From: Eriocheir sinensis
Taxonomy: Eukaryota > Arthropoda > Malacostraca > Decapoda > Varunidae
Direction: 5' to 3'
NCBI RefSeq assembly: GCF_024679095.1
Contig: NW_026111619.1
Location: 312,501-376,500 of the forward strand
DNA length: 64,000 nucleotides
In this document: in pieces, positions 37,082-53,069 of the stretch
How positions within the stretch are numbered: position 1 is the first letter of the stretch
How the letters are laid out: the number at the start of each line of letters is the position of its first letter
The notes under the pieces: model-generated
What the model was told of the DNA's origin: nothing
Databases searched by the model: none
What the model saw: only the letters and a program-made list of their open reading frames with translations
Made by a program: the position numbers and the translations under genes

Positions 37082-39089
37082 CTATCCTCTGTAGAAGTTA
37101 CATAGTCTATTTTTGTGGCCTAATTGGTAACATGTTGTGCACCGTATTTTATGGTCAAACCTGCATGTGTTTTGCGTGTGGTTTGTTTCCCCACAGTTGT
37201 AGCACGCTCCTCTTCTGCGTGGCCATGGTTGCGGTGGTGGTGACGGTGTGGAGCTCTGGGTGTGGGGGTGGGGGTGGCTTCTAGTCCATCCATGGGAGAG
37301 ATGCTGTTGAGAGTTGTCATATCGGAGGTGGGAGGTCGGGTAGTGAGGGTTAGTGCCCCTCCTATCGTCAGGTGTGGGACAAGGTGTTGTCAGGTTACTG
37401 TCCCGCCTTCCGTGGCCCCCATGAGGATAGGGGTGGGGGTGGCGCGGAGGATTAAGGTCATTGTTCCGCCTTCCGTGGTTCCCAGCAGGGTGAGGATGGG
37501 GGTGGCGAGAAGGATTAGAGTAGGTGCGCCGCCCCGCCCTTCTCCATCCGTCGCTGTCCACCTGGCGTGCTGGTGAGGTGGGGGTGGGGGGGTGGCCAGG
37601 TGTCCTCTGTGTTTGCTTGTTAGGATGTTTGTGGAGGTAGTGTGACTGGAGATGTTTTCTGAGATTTTCCTTGTTAATGTGTCCCTGGAGAGGCGTACAC
37701 TGGCCAGCCATGGCACGAAGTAGTCTTGTGGCCCCTAGTCTGATAAGCATGGATCCTTGGTGCTGGCCATAAGCGTAGTAGCAATCCTCATCAATGTTAC
37801 CATCCCCCAGCCTGAATAGCGGGTCAGGGTTTATAATGGGTATTTCATTTTCATTACCCCATTTTTTGTAGGTATTCATTGAAGTCATTTATTTTGGCCT
37901 GCAATGTATCACTCTGCAGGCTTGGCACCAGCTGACTAACATAGATGTCCATGTTTTCGTTTTTCGTTTTTAGTTCACTGATCAAGGCTCCGAGGTTATC
38001 CAGGGCCACTGTGTACTCGGATCTTTCCAGAATGTCAAAAAGGCCAGCGTAGATTATGCAAGTGGCGGGACACCAGGAGAGTTTTTCTTTCACCCAGCAG
38101 CTCATGAGATCATAGTTTGCCTCCCCTAATGTTCTCACACTCCAGCTGTCTGATAAATCGGATACCTGGATGTTGCTGAGATTGACGTCACCAAGAATAA
38201 GATGTTTTTTCACTGGAGAGTCATGATTAGGCTGTGTTATCTGGTGCACATCACTTGTATTACCACTTGCCTGTGTGTTTTCACTCGCTTTTTCCTCCAG
38301 ATCACTGATACGGTGGCTTAGGCTAGTTAGGCTCACCGTATTTCTGACATCAGTATTAACGTCACTATGATCTCCTCTACTTATGATCCTTTCAAGTTTA
38401 GTTAGGCGTTCATCCAAATGATGGAAACAGGTGTTCATTTTCTTTATTTCCTCGTATGAGTGTTCGATTTCGTTGTTCATACTTTGCAGCATTCCGTACA
38501 GTTTATGTATTTCACACTCCAGTTTCTTGTGATTCACTGTAGGTTCTTGAGGGTCATTACTTGAGTTTGAGTTACTGCCGTGTGAGAGAACATTGTCACG
38601 ATCACTGCCCTGAGATGCTACACTTTCACTTTCGCTGTTGAGAGATGCAGGACTTTTGTCATGATCACTGCCCTGAGATGCTGCACAGACGGGTTCGCTA
38701 CGGGGGTACCCAGCACGTTCACTTTCACCTTCGCTGTTGAGAGATGCAGGACTTTTGTCACGATCACTGCTCTGAGATGCTGCACAGATGGGTTCACTAC
38801 GGGGGTACACAGCACGTTCACTTTCACTTTCGCTGTTGAGAGATGCTGGACTTCTGCGTTCACAAGAATGATTGTTAACACTACAGCGTTTGTTGGTTGT
38901 CGATGTGCTGCACGGTGAAGGAGCTCCGTCGCTGTGGTTTGCCATTATCATTTCCACGAGCTGATCTTTGTTGGCCCACACATTTGTTAGTCCTATATTG
39001 CGGCAGTGTTTCTGCAGTTGCACTTTGGTGAGGTTGTGAAGGTATTCTGTGGTAGGATTTGCCATGGAAGGTTCATTCTTGTTTTCCAC
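37082..39089 (-). pseudogene. CR1-like LINE ORF1: helical N-terminus, coiled coil, esterase-like domain, two zinc knuckles
   Basis: Minus strand, ATG at 39089. Residues about 15-45 (LTKVQLQKHCRNIGLTNVWA, then DQLVEMIM) look like a SAP-type helix-turn-helix. A 33-residue repeat (SPASLNSESESERA...) occurs about 2.5 times, then a coiled coil (LDERLTKLERI), then an SGNH-esterase-like domain (HLILGDVNLS, IIYAGLFDILE, GQHQGSMLIRLGATRLL), a basic Pro/His-rich region and two CCHC knuckles (CYNCGETNHTQNTC, CTTCYQLGHKNRLC). An ORF1 esterase is a published property of CR1-like elements. An extra A in an A-run (about 37860) splits the frame: 37854-39089 and 37082-37888. The block I Ser position reads Val. 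Confidence 0.85.
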
Positions 39090-39278
39090 GTGTTGTCTCG
39101 AGTGCAGAGGTAGACGAATCCATGTTGCTTGCTGATGATGGTATTAGAGATGATGGTATTGCAGTATGCGTCCTTATTAAACAGAGACACGTATGTAGTC
39201 GCGTTGCTCTAGTGTGTTATCCCTGAGTAGTGAGGTTTGAGGGATTTGGAGCACATGTCCCGCGGCTAGCGCGGCGCG

Positions 39279-39280
<2 letters not shown>
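39090..39280 (-). other. Probable 5' UTR of the CR1-like LINE
   Basis: Upstream of the ORF1 ATG on the minus strand. It carries a short direct repeat (gatggtatt twice at 39137 and 39152) and a GC-rich start (gctagcgcggcgcg) that ends at (GA)n, 39281. Confidence 0.45.
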
Positions 39281-40256
<976 letters not shown>

Positions 40257-40312
<56 letters not shown>

Positions 40313-40408
40313 GTATGTATGCACTTGTCCGTGTGTATCTGTTTTGTACATGCATGGAATTTAATACAGATCGGTAATTCGTTTTAGTAATTGCCTTGAA
40401 AGTTTACT

Positions 40409-40439
<31 letters not shown>

Positions 40440-40442
40440 ACC
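40257..40442. repeat. (GT)n and (CA)n microsatellites
   Basis: (GT)n 40254-40310 and (CA)n 40411-40442. Confidence 0.95.
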
Positions 40443-43145
<2,703 letters not shown>

Positions 43146-43700
43146 TCCTGTGGGTGCAGTAAGGTGACAGGTTACTGGTGCGTGCCTAGTACCGCCGGTA
43201 AAACGAGGAGCAAGCCTCCACCTGTGCCCCTGAAACTACACCTCACCCATCGTGAGTATTAGGGGGGATTCTGGGGCGGCCCTGTGTAGGCCACTCGTCC
43301 TCTTCCAGTCTCCCTGTATTTCTATATTCGTATGTTCTTATGTAATGAAGTCATTTTCCTCCACAGCTTAGGTTACCAGTAGTGTAAGTTAAGGGTAGTA
43401 ATTTCCTCTTATTTCTCTCTCTACTGTAAAATTTCAATGGCCCTTTCTTCCTTAAAGGTACATGGTGTTCTCTTCTAACTATTTCCTGCCGGCACGTTGC
43501 CGGAGGGAGAGGTGGGTGGGGAGGAGCCATAATCTTTTCTGTCCTGTCCTACCACACGTAGATTACTAGTAGTAGCGGTAGTAAACAGACACCCTCGTCA
43601 TAGACCGATAGGTCTTCTGGTGTCTGTTCTTCCTATGTATTCCTATGTATTCCTCCTCCTCGACCTCGTTTTGCTTTTCTTTATTCCTCTTATTTCAGGT
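43146..43700 (+). mobile_element. Retroposon 3'-tail-like segments
   Basis: 43300-43340 ends in tatattcgtatgttcttatg, and 43600-43655 has gaccgataggtcttctggtg then tcttcctatgtattcctatg. Short octamer-like iterations after a GC-rich body are the usual 3' end of CR1-like elements and their SINEs. No coding region is attached; identification rests on this pattern only. Confidence 0.45.
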
Positions 43701-44525
<825 letters not shown>

Positions 44526-44530
44526 ACTAT

Positions 44531-44751
44531 TCTATGTCCCTGCCGATGCTGGCTTCTCGTGCTGAAGGATGGGAACGAAAACACCCTGAGGTCCTTTATC
44601 AGTCTATTGGTGAAAGTACAGTGGTAAACACGGGAACGAGCGAGCGGCGTGTACCCCCTAGGCTAGCTGCTTAGTTACTAAGTTCAAAGAGGAACATGTC
44701 ACGTGATGCCCCGAGGCGATGTTGCCAAGCCTAGCTATCCGCTAACCTACA
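44531..44751 (-). repeat. 3' LTR
   Basis: On the element strand it starts TGTAGGTTAGCGGATAGC and ends GGGACATAGA. By eye it is identical over 221 bp to 49900-50120. Confidence 0.95.
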
Positions 44752-44766
44752 CCTCCCTCCCCCCTT
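44752..44766 (-). other. Polypurine tract
   Basis: Element strand AAGGGGGGAGGGAGG directly upstream of the 3' LTR, the expected plus-strand primer. Confidence 0.9.
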
Positions 44767-44791
44767 GAAGCTCATAGCGAAGTCTTGAGGT

Positions 44792-47700
44792 TCAATGCGG
44801 CGGGGTCCTCTGGCGTTGGCGAAGGCGCTCGGAACGTCGAGGGGCAGGGGGGTCCTGGATGACGACCTCGTCTGCAACAGTGGTGGCGGCTTGATCCCCG
44901 TTGATGGCTGGCACAGGGCGTAGGTGAATCCTGTTGCGCCTGAGGGTGCGGCCGTTGGGGAGGCGGACGTCGTATTGTCGTGGCCTCGGCTGTGCCACCA
45001 CCGTGCCTGTCTGGTACCAGCGCTTAGTGACAGGATCCTGGATGCGGACTCGCTGGTTGGCTGGGAGTACAGGCAGCTGCCGGGCTCGACTGTTGTAACG
45101 GGAACGTGTGTCTTGGTCCCGTTGGTTGGCACGGCGATCACACTCCTCCGCGTCAGGCTGCCACTCCGATTGGAACGACACAGGGTGGGCAGGGACGCAA
45201 GTGCGGAGAGGGTGGCCGTAGAGTATCTGTGCTGGGGAACGTCCTGTGTGGTCTGGCGTGTTCCTCACCTCCAGCAGTCCGCGGTGAAAGTCCTCGCAGT
45301 TGATGTTCCCGGCAGGAGCAACCTTGAGGATAAGGTGTTTTACGGACTTGACGGCTGCTTCGGCGTGTCCGTTGGACTGTGGATGATGTGGGGAGGTGAC
45401 GATGTGCCGGACGTTCCAGCGCCGCAGGAAGTCATGGAACTCCTTCGAAGTGAACTGGGGCCCTCCGTCAGTGCGTATGCGGACGGGCGCACCTTTGTCA
45501 CCGAAGTAGCGGCTGAAGTGGTTGATAGTGGCAGCGGCAGTCGTTTAGGTGCCACACGGGACAGCCGGCCAACCCGACAGACGGTCGACGATGACGAGGA
45601 AGGATTTCCCCGCCACGGAGAAGTAGTCTGCCGATACTGACTCGAAGGGTCGTGTCGGGTGGTCGTCGTTCCGATATTCCTCTCGCTGCTGGCTTGGAAG
45701 CAGGGTCTGGCAGGCATCACAGGAGCGCACGACGTTAGTGATATCGGCGTTTATGCCCGGCCAGAACACCGTCTGCTTCGCGCGGCGCTTGGTGGCCTCG
45801 GCTCCGCGGTGACTGTCATGCAGGCGTCGCAGTACTGACTTGCGTAACGCTGCAGGGACAACGACGCGTGGGCCGTAGAGTACGAGGTCGCCGTCGCAGT
45901 ACAGCTCATCGCGGATCTTCCAGTAGTCGAGGATGGTGTTGTGGAGGTCGTATCGGTGGCTTGGGAATCCATGGCGCACACACTCCAGCAGCTTGACGTA
46001 GGTCTCGTCGTTGTGTGCTGCTCTCTGGAGGTCCTCCAGCTGGGTGTCTGTGGTCGTGGGCGATGCGTCGGTCTCGGCGAGGGAACGTACGGCCCGCACT
46101 GCGACGGCAGCCTGCACAGAGCAGTCGGTGAGCATGTCGTCTTCATCTGTGGGGTGACTGACGGGGTGGCGGGAGAGTGCATCCGGGATGCAGAGCTGCT
46201 TGCCGGCACGCCATCGAGCGGTAAAGATGAATGGAGACAGCTTTTCCTTGAGACGCTGTAGTCTGGGGTTCTCAACTGCGTCCAAGGTGTAGTTGTTGAG
46301 AATGGGTATGAGCGGGCGGTGGTCGGTCACGTGGTCAAACATTTGCAGTCCCTTGAGGTAATACCCACACTTGTGCGTCGCCCAGACTGTAGCAAGCATC
46401 TCCAGCTCGATGGTTGCGTAGCGGGTCTCGGCGTCTGTCAAAAAACGGGAACCGCACTGGACAAGCCGCAGGTGGCCTCCTCCGTGATCCTGAAGGAGGG
46501 CGTATCCAAGGCCGTTGAGTCTGGAGGCGTCGGTCTGGAGAATGGTGGGCAACTGCATGTTGAACATCGCCAGGACTGGTGGACTGGCCAGTGCCGTCTT
46601 GACACGTTGGAAAGCTGTGTCGTGGTCGATCGTCCATGTGAACGACCGGCGTGGGCTCATGAGGGGGCGGAGTGGCTGGGCTGCGGCTGCGATGTCGGGG
46701 GAGAATTCCGCCAGTTGGTTCGCCAGGCCCATGAACGACCGTAGATCGGTGATGTTGGCCGGTGTGGCAAAGTCCGTAATCGCCCGCACCTTCTCGGGGT
46801 CTGCGGCGATCCCATCAGCCGAGAGCACGAATCCGCAGAACTGGACGGCAGGATTGGCGAGGGAGAACTTTTCTGCGTTGAGGGTGATGCCGTTGACACG
46901 ACACCGGGCGAGAACTTTGTCAACACGTTGGAGGTGCGGCAGGAGGTCCTCGTCGTAGAGAAGGACGTCGTCCACGACCTTGACGCAGTTGCTGATGCCC
47001 TGGAGTGCTTCATCCCCTCTACGACAGAAGGCGTCGCCAGTCGCTGCAAAACCCATGGGGCCGCGTAAGTACTTGTAGCGACCGTAAGGTGTAATGAAAG
47101 TTGTAAGGTGCTGGTCTGCTTCCGCCAACTCCAACTGCCAGTAGCCGTGCAGCGCGTCGACGGTTGTGAAGAACTTGGCGCCAGGCTTGACACTCCGAAT
47201 CGCAGCGAAAGGTGTGGGAGAGGGATGGGCGGGGCGAGACACGTACTTGTTCAACTTCGATAGGTCGGTGGTGATGCGTACGCCGCCGTGTGGCTTTGGT
47301 ACGGCCACTAGTGGGTGGCACCAGGGCGACGGTTCGTCAGCAGCGGGTGCGATGATTCCCTGGGCCTCCATGTCGCTCAGCTCCTGCCTCACGGCATCTT
47401 GGTATGCCAGCGGGATCTGCCGCGGGGTGTGGATGGCGAACGGTTGGGCATCCTCCCGCAGGTGAATCCGCATAGGCGGCCCTGTCATAGGCCTGAGCGG
47501 CGTCGCCTGCAGATCCTGTTTCCGCACCAGCACGTCAGCATACTCCTTCAGGAAGTACGTTCTGGCCTCTGTAGGAGTCGTGTTGCTGGTGAAAGGCGGT
47601 GAGGGGTGCTGAGGTGTTGGAGCGTTGTGGGCGGGGCTGAGTGTGGGAGTGGACGTGACCTTGGCAGTGGATGTGACGTCACTGCCAGCTGTTGCGATCG

Positions 47701-49357
47701 GCGTCTCAGTTTTCCTGTCGCTTGTCGTGCCTTGGTCGCCACGGTCGCTCTGAACACGTGCATGGGTCACCTGTGCAATAGGGTGGGGAAAGCGCTCGGG
47801 GATGAGCGAAAGTTCTCTGCACGCCCTATATGACAGAAGGGGAACAGGAGTGCCAGGATGTACGTCGATCCACTCCTGTGTGCTGATGTCCTTGACCTGC
47901 AGCTGCACTTGCACCGAACCAATCGCTGGCTGCATGAGGGAACCATCAGCACCGTATGTCGGCGTCTGAGGAGGCGGCTGGAGGTTGTTGTGTGTCAGGC
48001 CGATGCTACGCAGATGATCCAGGCCGATGATTGTCGTGTCGGCGCCTGTATCGGGTAACATGCGGAGATCCCTCGTCCCCTTGTCATGAGTGACGCTGAC
48101 AACTACGGGTGGGGACGTCTCAGACGGGGCTCGGGTGGTGGAAGTGACGCGCCGCGCTCCACTACCCTTAGAGTCCCGGGCAGCTGACTCACTGGGACTC
48201 GCTTCTCCTCCCTTTCCAGTAGCTTTGGTTGAACGGCAGTAGCGGCCATAATGACCTGATTTACCGCAATTGCTGCATGTGGCGTTACGTGCGGGGCAAC
48301 GCTGAGTTCGTGGGAAGTGTCCCTTTTTGCCACAGTTGCCACATGTGACATTGGCGGCACGGCAAGATCCCTTGTCATGTGAACGATCGCAGCTGTTGCA
48401 GGCGCTTGTAGTAGGTGTTGCTGACCTTTGCGAGCGCTGTGTGGCTGTCTTGTTCTTCTTGTACTGAGACACAGCACAAGCAGACTTGGGTTTGGAGGTG
48501 ATGGCGGTAGCAGTGTGTTTAGCAGCCTCGTATGCGTAACAGTGTTGCACCACCTGATCGAGTGACTGCGTGGGGATGATACCGATGAGTTCTTGTATTA
48601 ACTCTTGGTCGGTGACGCCCATCAATATCACCTGCTTGATCTGTGTTTCCTCACAGTCTTTATCACCTCCCTTGCATACGTCCACTGCCTCCGCGAGGTT
48701 CTTGACACGGACGAAAAACTCGTTGAAGCGCTCCCCGGCACCTTGACGGCAGCTGAACAACTCACGTCTTCGTAACGCCTCGTTGGTTTGGGCCTTGAAG
48801 TGTGTGTCGAGTGTGTTGAGGACGTCGTCTATTGCTGCGGTGTCGTCCTGGGGAACTTGAAGGCGATAGTGGAGTGTATGGAGCACTTCTGGACTGAGGC
48901 AAGTCCGTAGTTGTATGTGACGTTTACCCAGAGATAACGTAGCCAGATCAGTCATAACGGCGTAATCTTGCCACCGTCGGCGCCATTCCCGAAAAGCCTG
49001 GTATGTTGCGTCAGGTTGTAGAGGAGGGGGCGGTGAGATTGTAGCCTTGATCTGGGTGTGCGCGGGGCGAGGAGGCAGCGAGGGCTGCGGCGCTCCTTCC
49101 GACGTGGGGCGACTGCTGTCGGGAGAGGCCTGTCCGCCTGATCGCTGCGTTAGAGCTGCAATGATAGCTGTGAGCTCCTGCTGTCTGGCGGCTGCTTCCT
49201 CCCTGCGTTGAAGCTGCTCCTCCTGGCGCCTCTGTTGATCTCTGGTCTCCATGTGCTGCAACAAAGCCATCAGGTCTGACGGCGGTGAAGACATGGCTGC
49301 AGATGTCTGTTGCTGTTCTTGAGCTTGTGTGTGGCTGCGAAGAACAGGTGGTGGCAT
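44792..49357 (-). pseudogene. Gag-Pol polyprotein of the LTR retrotransposon, one nonsense codon
   Basis: One frame of 1521 codons from ATG at 49357, interrupted by TAA at 45547-45545 (codon 1271). Order pol PR-RT-RH-IN defines the Ty3/Gypsy type. Gag has a Gln-rich coiled N-terminus and two CCHC knuckles near residues 335-370 (CGNCGKKGHF, CSNCGKSGHYGRYC). Protease motif LPDTGADTTI is near 435, RT VVDDVLLYD near 793 (Val where Tyr/Phe is common), and RNase H QTDAS near 941. The integrase zinc-binding region (H-x-H...CDAC) is near 1180-1210, and the first core Asp (SADYF) is just before the stop. The second Asp (RTDGGPQF) and the Glu region lie after it in the same frame. Nonsense codon apart, the frame is intact. 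Confidence 0.95.
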
Positions 49358-49883
49358 AGATCAAGCCTTTCCAGACCGGATCAACTCCTCGCAGTCTGTA
49401 GGGCGTAGATCTAGTGCCAAGTTGCGACGCGACGGCAGTGTGCGTGCTTGGAGCTGTAGAGGGGGGGCAGGGGCTGGCCAGCCCGGCGTTGTGTGTGTGT
49501 GTGTGTGTGTGTGGCGGTGGCGTGGGTGTGTCACGGCTGGCCGGCGGGGCCCGCGCCCCGCGGCGAGCAGTGCCCAGCGGACAGTCATAGGGAGAGGACG
49601 TGTTGCGCCGCTCTCCGTGGTGGCTAGGGAGACGAGATTCCCACCCTTATGTACATGCAGCGTAAGGGCGATGCACTGCTACACGCACAAAGGCCACACA
49701 CGTCACCACACACTGCACCAGGGTCACACACTGCACCAGGGTCACACACAGCACACGGGAACGCACACTAAACAGCTCGGAAGTACCTGTAGTATCCAAA
49801 GGCGACGCAAAATGAGTAATCCTTGGCCAGGGGCGTCCGCGTCCGTTGAGCCGGCTTCTTCTCACACACCGTTTTCACTATAA
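49358..49883. other. 5' leader of the LTR retrotransposon
   Basis: Untranslated region between primer-binding site and gag ATG. It holds a short (GT)n (49489-49512) and a tandem ccagggtcacacactgca repeat (49717-49750). Confidence 0.8.
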
Positions 49884-49899
49884 GAGTCTCACTGCGCCA
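49884..49899 (-). other. Primer-binding site
   Basis: Element strand TGGCGCAGTGAGACTC directly after the 5' LTR; TGG start as expected for the complement of a tRNA CCA end. Which tRNA is not determined. Confidence 0.8.
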
Positions 49900-50120
49900 T
49901 CTATGTCCCTGCCGATGCTGGCTTCTCGTGCTGAAGGATGGGAACGAAAACACCCTGAGGTCCTTTATCAGTCTATTGGTGAAAGTACAGTGGTAAACAC
50001 GGGAACGAGCGAGCGGCGTGTACCCCCTAGGCTAGCTGCTTAGTTACTAAGTTCAAAGAGGAACATGTCACGTGATGCCCCGAGGCGATGTTGCCAAGCC
50101 TAGCTATCCGCTAACCTACA
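49900..50120 (-). repeat. 5' LTR
   Basis: Identical to the 3' LTR. On the element strand this copy carries the promoter function; no TATA box was pinned down. Confidence 0.95.
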
Positions 50121-50492
50121 ACTATTACTACTACTACTACTACTACTATTACCACCACTACTACTACTACTGCTACTACCACTACAACTACTACTACTAC
50201 TACTACTACTGCTCCCCCTTCCAACACACTAAAACATGACTTCAGATTATGTCATCCAGCACATTACAAATTTCCTGCCTCTAGTCTCCTTTTTTCCTTT
50301 CATTTAGTAATACTTGTGATTTCGCTCCCCTCTCCCCGCCCAGACTAATCCAGCCTTTGAATATTTAGTTGAGTCTACGCATTTGCTTTATACGTTTTCT
50401 CTCTTCCTCGTCCCTCTTTTCCTCTCGCTCTTTCTCTTTTCACAGTTTTCGCCTCGAGATTATTGCTAATGAATACGGATTATGATTTACTG

Positions 50493-50545
<53 letters not shown>

Positions 50546-50626
50546 TTGCGATATAGCGAAATGAATCTAAACCCCAAGAACAAGGATGCAAGATCTTTGT
50601 GTGGTAGTATTTATGGCGTTATTTAT

Positions 50627-50675
<49 letters not shown>

Positions 50676-50899
50676 TGAGCATACCGTCTTCTCTCAAAGT
50701 ATTTTTTTTTTCTTTGTGGTGCGCCTGAGCCAATATTCTTGTAAGCTACATGCAAAAGATAGATGCTCGTGGAAGTGGCAAGGAGTTAATATCCAAGACT
50801 TTTCTTTTTACTCTTTTGAATTCTAAGGAAACTTCTGAGCACCGGAATTCTTTTTGGTCAATGCATGTGTCTCTGCGATCCTTTTTTTCAACATTCTTT
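50121..50899. repeat. (CTA)n and (GA)n microsatellites, otherwise no gene
   Basis: cta/tac triplets 50121-50215; (GA)n 50496-50542 and 50632-50670. The interval 50216-50495 is pyrimidine-rich and shows no gene. Confidence 0.9.
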
Positions 50900-51310
50900 T
50901 TACTGCAGAGGAAACAGTTCACGGGCAGCTCACGGTCAATTTCGGGAGGAGAGGTGCCCTGATACCCTCCTCTTGAAAGAGTTCAAGTCGTAGGCAGGAG
51001 GAAATACAGATGAAGGAAGATTGTTCCAGAGTGTACCAGCGTGAGGGATGAAAGAATGAAAATGCTGGTTAACTCGTGCGTAAGGGATTTGGACAGTAAA
51101 GGGATGAGCTTCAATAGAAAGTCGTGTATGGCGAGGCAGCGGGAAGGGGGGAGGCATGCAGTTAGCAAGTTCAGAAGAGCAGTCAGCGTGAAAATATCGA
51201 TAGAAGATAGAAAGAGAGGCAACATGGCGGCGGAATTTACGAGGTAGAAGACTATCGGTAGGAGGAGGAGAGCTGATGAGACGAAGAGCCTTAGACTCCA
51301 CTCATACCTT
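50900..51310 (-). pseudogene. LINE-C fragment (C-terminal domain)
   Basis: Minus frame 51301-50939 reads ESKALRLISSPPPTDSLL, LSIFYRYFHADCSSELANC, PYARVNQHFHSFIPHAG and DLNSFKRRVSGHLSSRN, the C-terminus shared with the copies at 21141, 57051 and 60995. It is 5' truncated before the Leu/Arg-rich thumb, and its 3' UTR carries an internal deletion. Confidence 0.9.
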
Positions 51311-51911
51311 TTGCATACATGTTTATAATTTAAGCGATGTTTCTTCTTCAGGTATTTAAGTATGAGCGTAGTGTATATTCTGTTTGTGAGGTGTGTGTGT
51401 GTATGTGCATGCCTCTGTGAGATTGAGTTTCTGTGTGTGTCTTTATAGTATGCATGTATGTGTTTGTGTTCGTTTGTGTGCTCGTTCTTGTGTGTTCATA
51501 CCGTTTTTCACACACTTTTCACTATATTTCCATTGCTCATACTAGAAAGGCAAGTTATAAGAACCCAATACGATATAACAAATGCATCGTTCCTTCACTT
51601 GTATTTTCTCTTTGTCTAGCATGAAAACGTTCCACCCTCCAAAGAACCCTCCGGAGCACACTCACAGCCGAAGTAAATGGTCATGTAGGGCGTGTAGGGC
51701 GACCCGGGGGCTGATGCATAAGTTGTCAGGGCCGAGGGGAGGCGCGGAGGAACAAATGAACAGCACGTGGATGAGCCTCGTTCGTTACGCTCTCCGCTTG
51801 CCGCGTTTATGACTCCTTGTTCGTCTCGTGCAAAGTTATGACGTTTATTTTCACCGTTTTGTCGTTTATGGCGCGGTGTTAGTAAAGTTTAACAGCTTAT
51901 TTGTCGTGTTT
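51311..51911. other. No gene recognised
   Basis: 51380-51500 is GT-rich. 51650-51830 is GC-rich (gggcgacccgggggctgatg, cgctctccgcttgccgcg) but has no supported exon. Confidence 0.4.
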
Positions 51912-52182
51912 TCATAAATATATCGTCACCCTCATAAAATAATCGCCTAAGTCATTTTTCAAAGATTTCCAGGTTTTTGTCTACATAAATTTTTCAACAG
52001 GTGACGCCCATTTTTTGTATAGTTGCCTTCGTCATTCAGGGTTTGAGTGTTCTAGAATCGGTCTTTTCATTTCTGTCCAAATTTTAAGCCAAATGAGATA
52101 ATGACTTCTTTTATGATTTCCTGTAAAGTAGAAAATAATGACTTAGGCGGTTTGTTTACGAAGGTGACGATATATACTTGTT
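51912..52182. mobile_element. Small MITE with ~43-bp inverted repeats
   Basis: Left end ATATATCGTCACCCTCATAA then CGCCTAAGTCATTTTT; the right end reversed is ATATATCGTCACCTTCGTAA then CGCCTAAGTCATTATTT. Total about 265 bp, no coding. A TA duplication would suit a Tc1/mariner-type element, but TA-rich ends make the exact border ambiguous. Confidence 0.8.
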
Positions 52183-53050
52183 TATGGCGGAATGGGGGTC
52201 ATTTTCGGACCTATATATTATTTTTCACGCGTTAGGTTTAGTATTTTGTCTTAGTTAGTTACCTCATTTTCTCCTTTATTTTTTTCATTCCTGTCCATAT
52301 ACAAAACTGCTTCCGTTGGTCGTCTTCTTTTTTCTTTTCTTACGTTAGTCATCTTTTGCGTTTTAGTTGTTATTTTCGCGGTTCACTTTAGATCTCTGTC
52401 CCGGAGTTACGTTTCCCTCTAAATTAAGCACCCTGTCTGTTTCGGATTAGGTAGGCCTTAGACATATGAATCAAAGCTTATTTTATTACAGCTATTCAAG
52501 GCCTACGTTTAGATATCTGTATACTAGACTTTATTTTCTTATTCGGTCTTCTTTTAACAAACTACAGTGCGTATTCTATTTTCGGTAAACATTAGATATA
52601 CATATTTAATCAAAGGCCCAACAATCGTCTGTACACTCACCAAAGCCTTCTATTGTGTCTGCCAGGCTCACACGCACTCACGTACGAGGTAGATACATCC
52701 CAACACGTACCTACGAGGGAGAAAGAGAAAGAATTATCAGCCACAGTAGAAAAATGGGATCCTCTCGAGCCTGATTCATGTTATAGCAGGTAACAGATAG
52801 CCTCCCAGGTGTGTGATGACCAGAAAATCACACCCGATAAACCCAGTCGAACACGCCTTAAGGGAACGAAGCGCTTGCAACACCTCTCGCCTCTCTCACA
52901 CATCAACACATCCACACTTCATCCATCATTTAAAGGGACCTGATACTTCCTCCTAAACCTTCGCCCTTGCTGTCCTTCATCTTCCACCTTTGATTAGATA
53001 GTTAGTGTAGCTTGTCACAAACAGCCTCGTAAGGACCATCAAGTCTGCTG
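52183..53050. other. No gene recognised
   Basis: T-rich up to about 52600, then mixed sequence. No exon, tRNA-like or repeat signal was identified. Confidence 0.4.
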
Positions 53051-53069
53051 TTGTTTGTTCCTCCTTCGT

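Larger units (their letters stand above)
44531..50120 (-). mobile_element. Complete Ty3/Gypsy-type LTR retrotransposon
   Basis: 5590 bp on the minus strand: identical 221-bp LTRs (44531-44751 and 49900-50120), 5-bp duplication ACTAT (44526-44530 and 50121-50125), primer-binding site, polypurine tract and one long gag-pol frame with a single internal stop. There is no envelope-like ORF. It was inserted into a tac/cta microsatellite whose halves remain on both sides (44508-44530, 50121-50215). LTR identity implies very recent insertion. Confidence 0.96.

Noticed and set aside
44924..47602. Several plus-strand frames across 44.9-47.6 kb
   Set aside because: Antisense shadows of the high-GC gag-pol frame on the minus strand.
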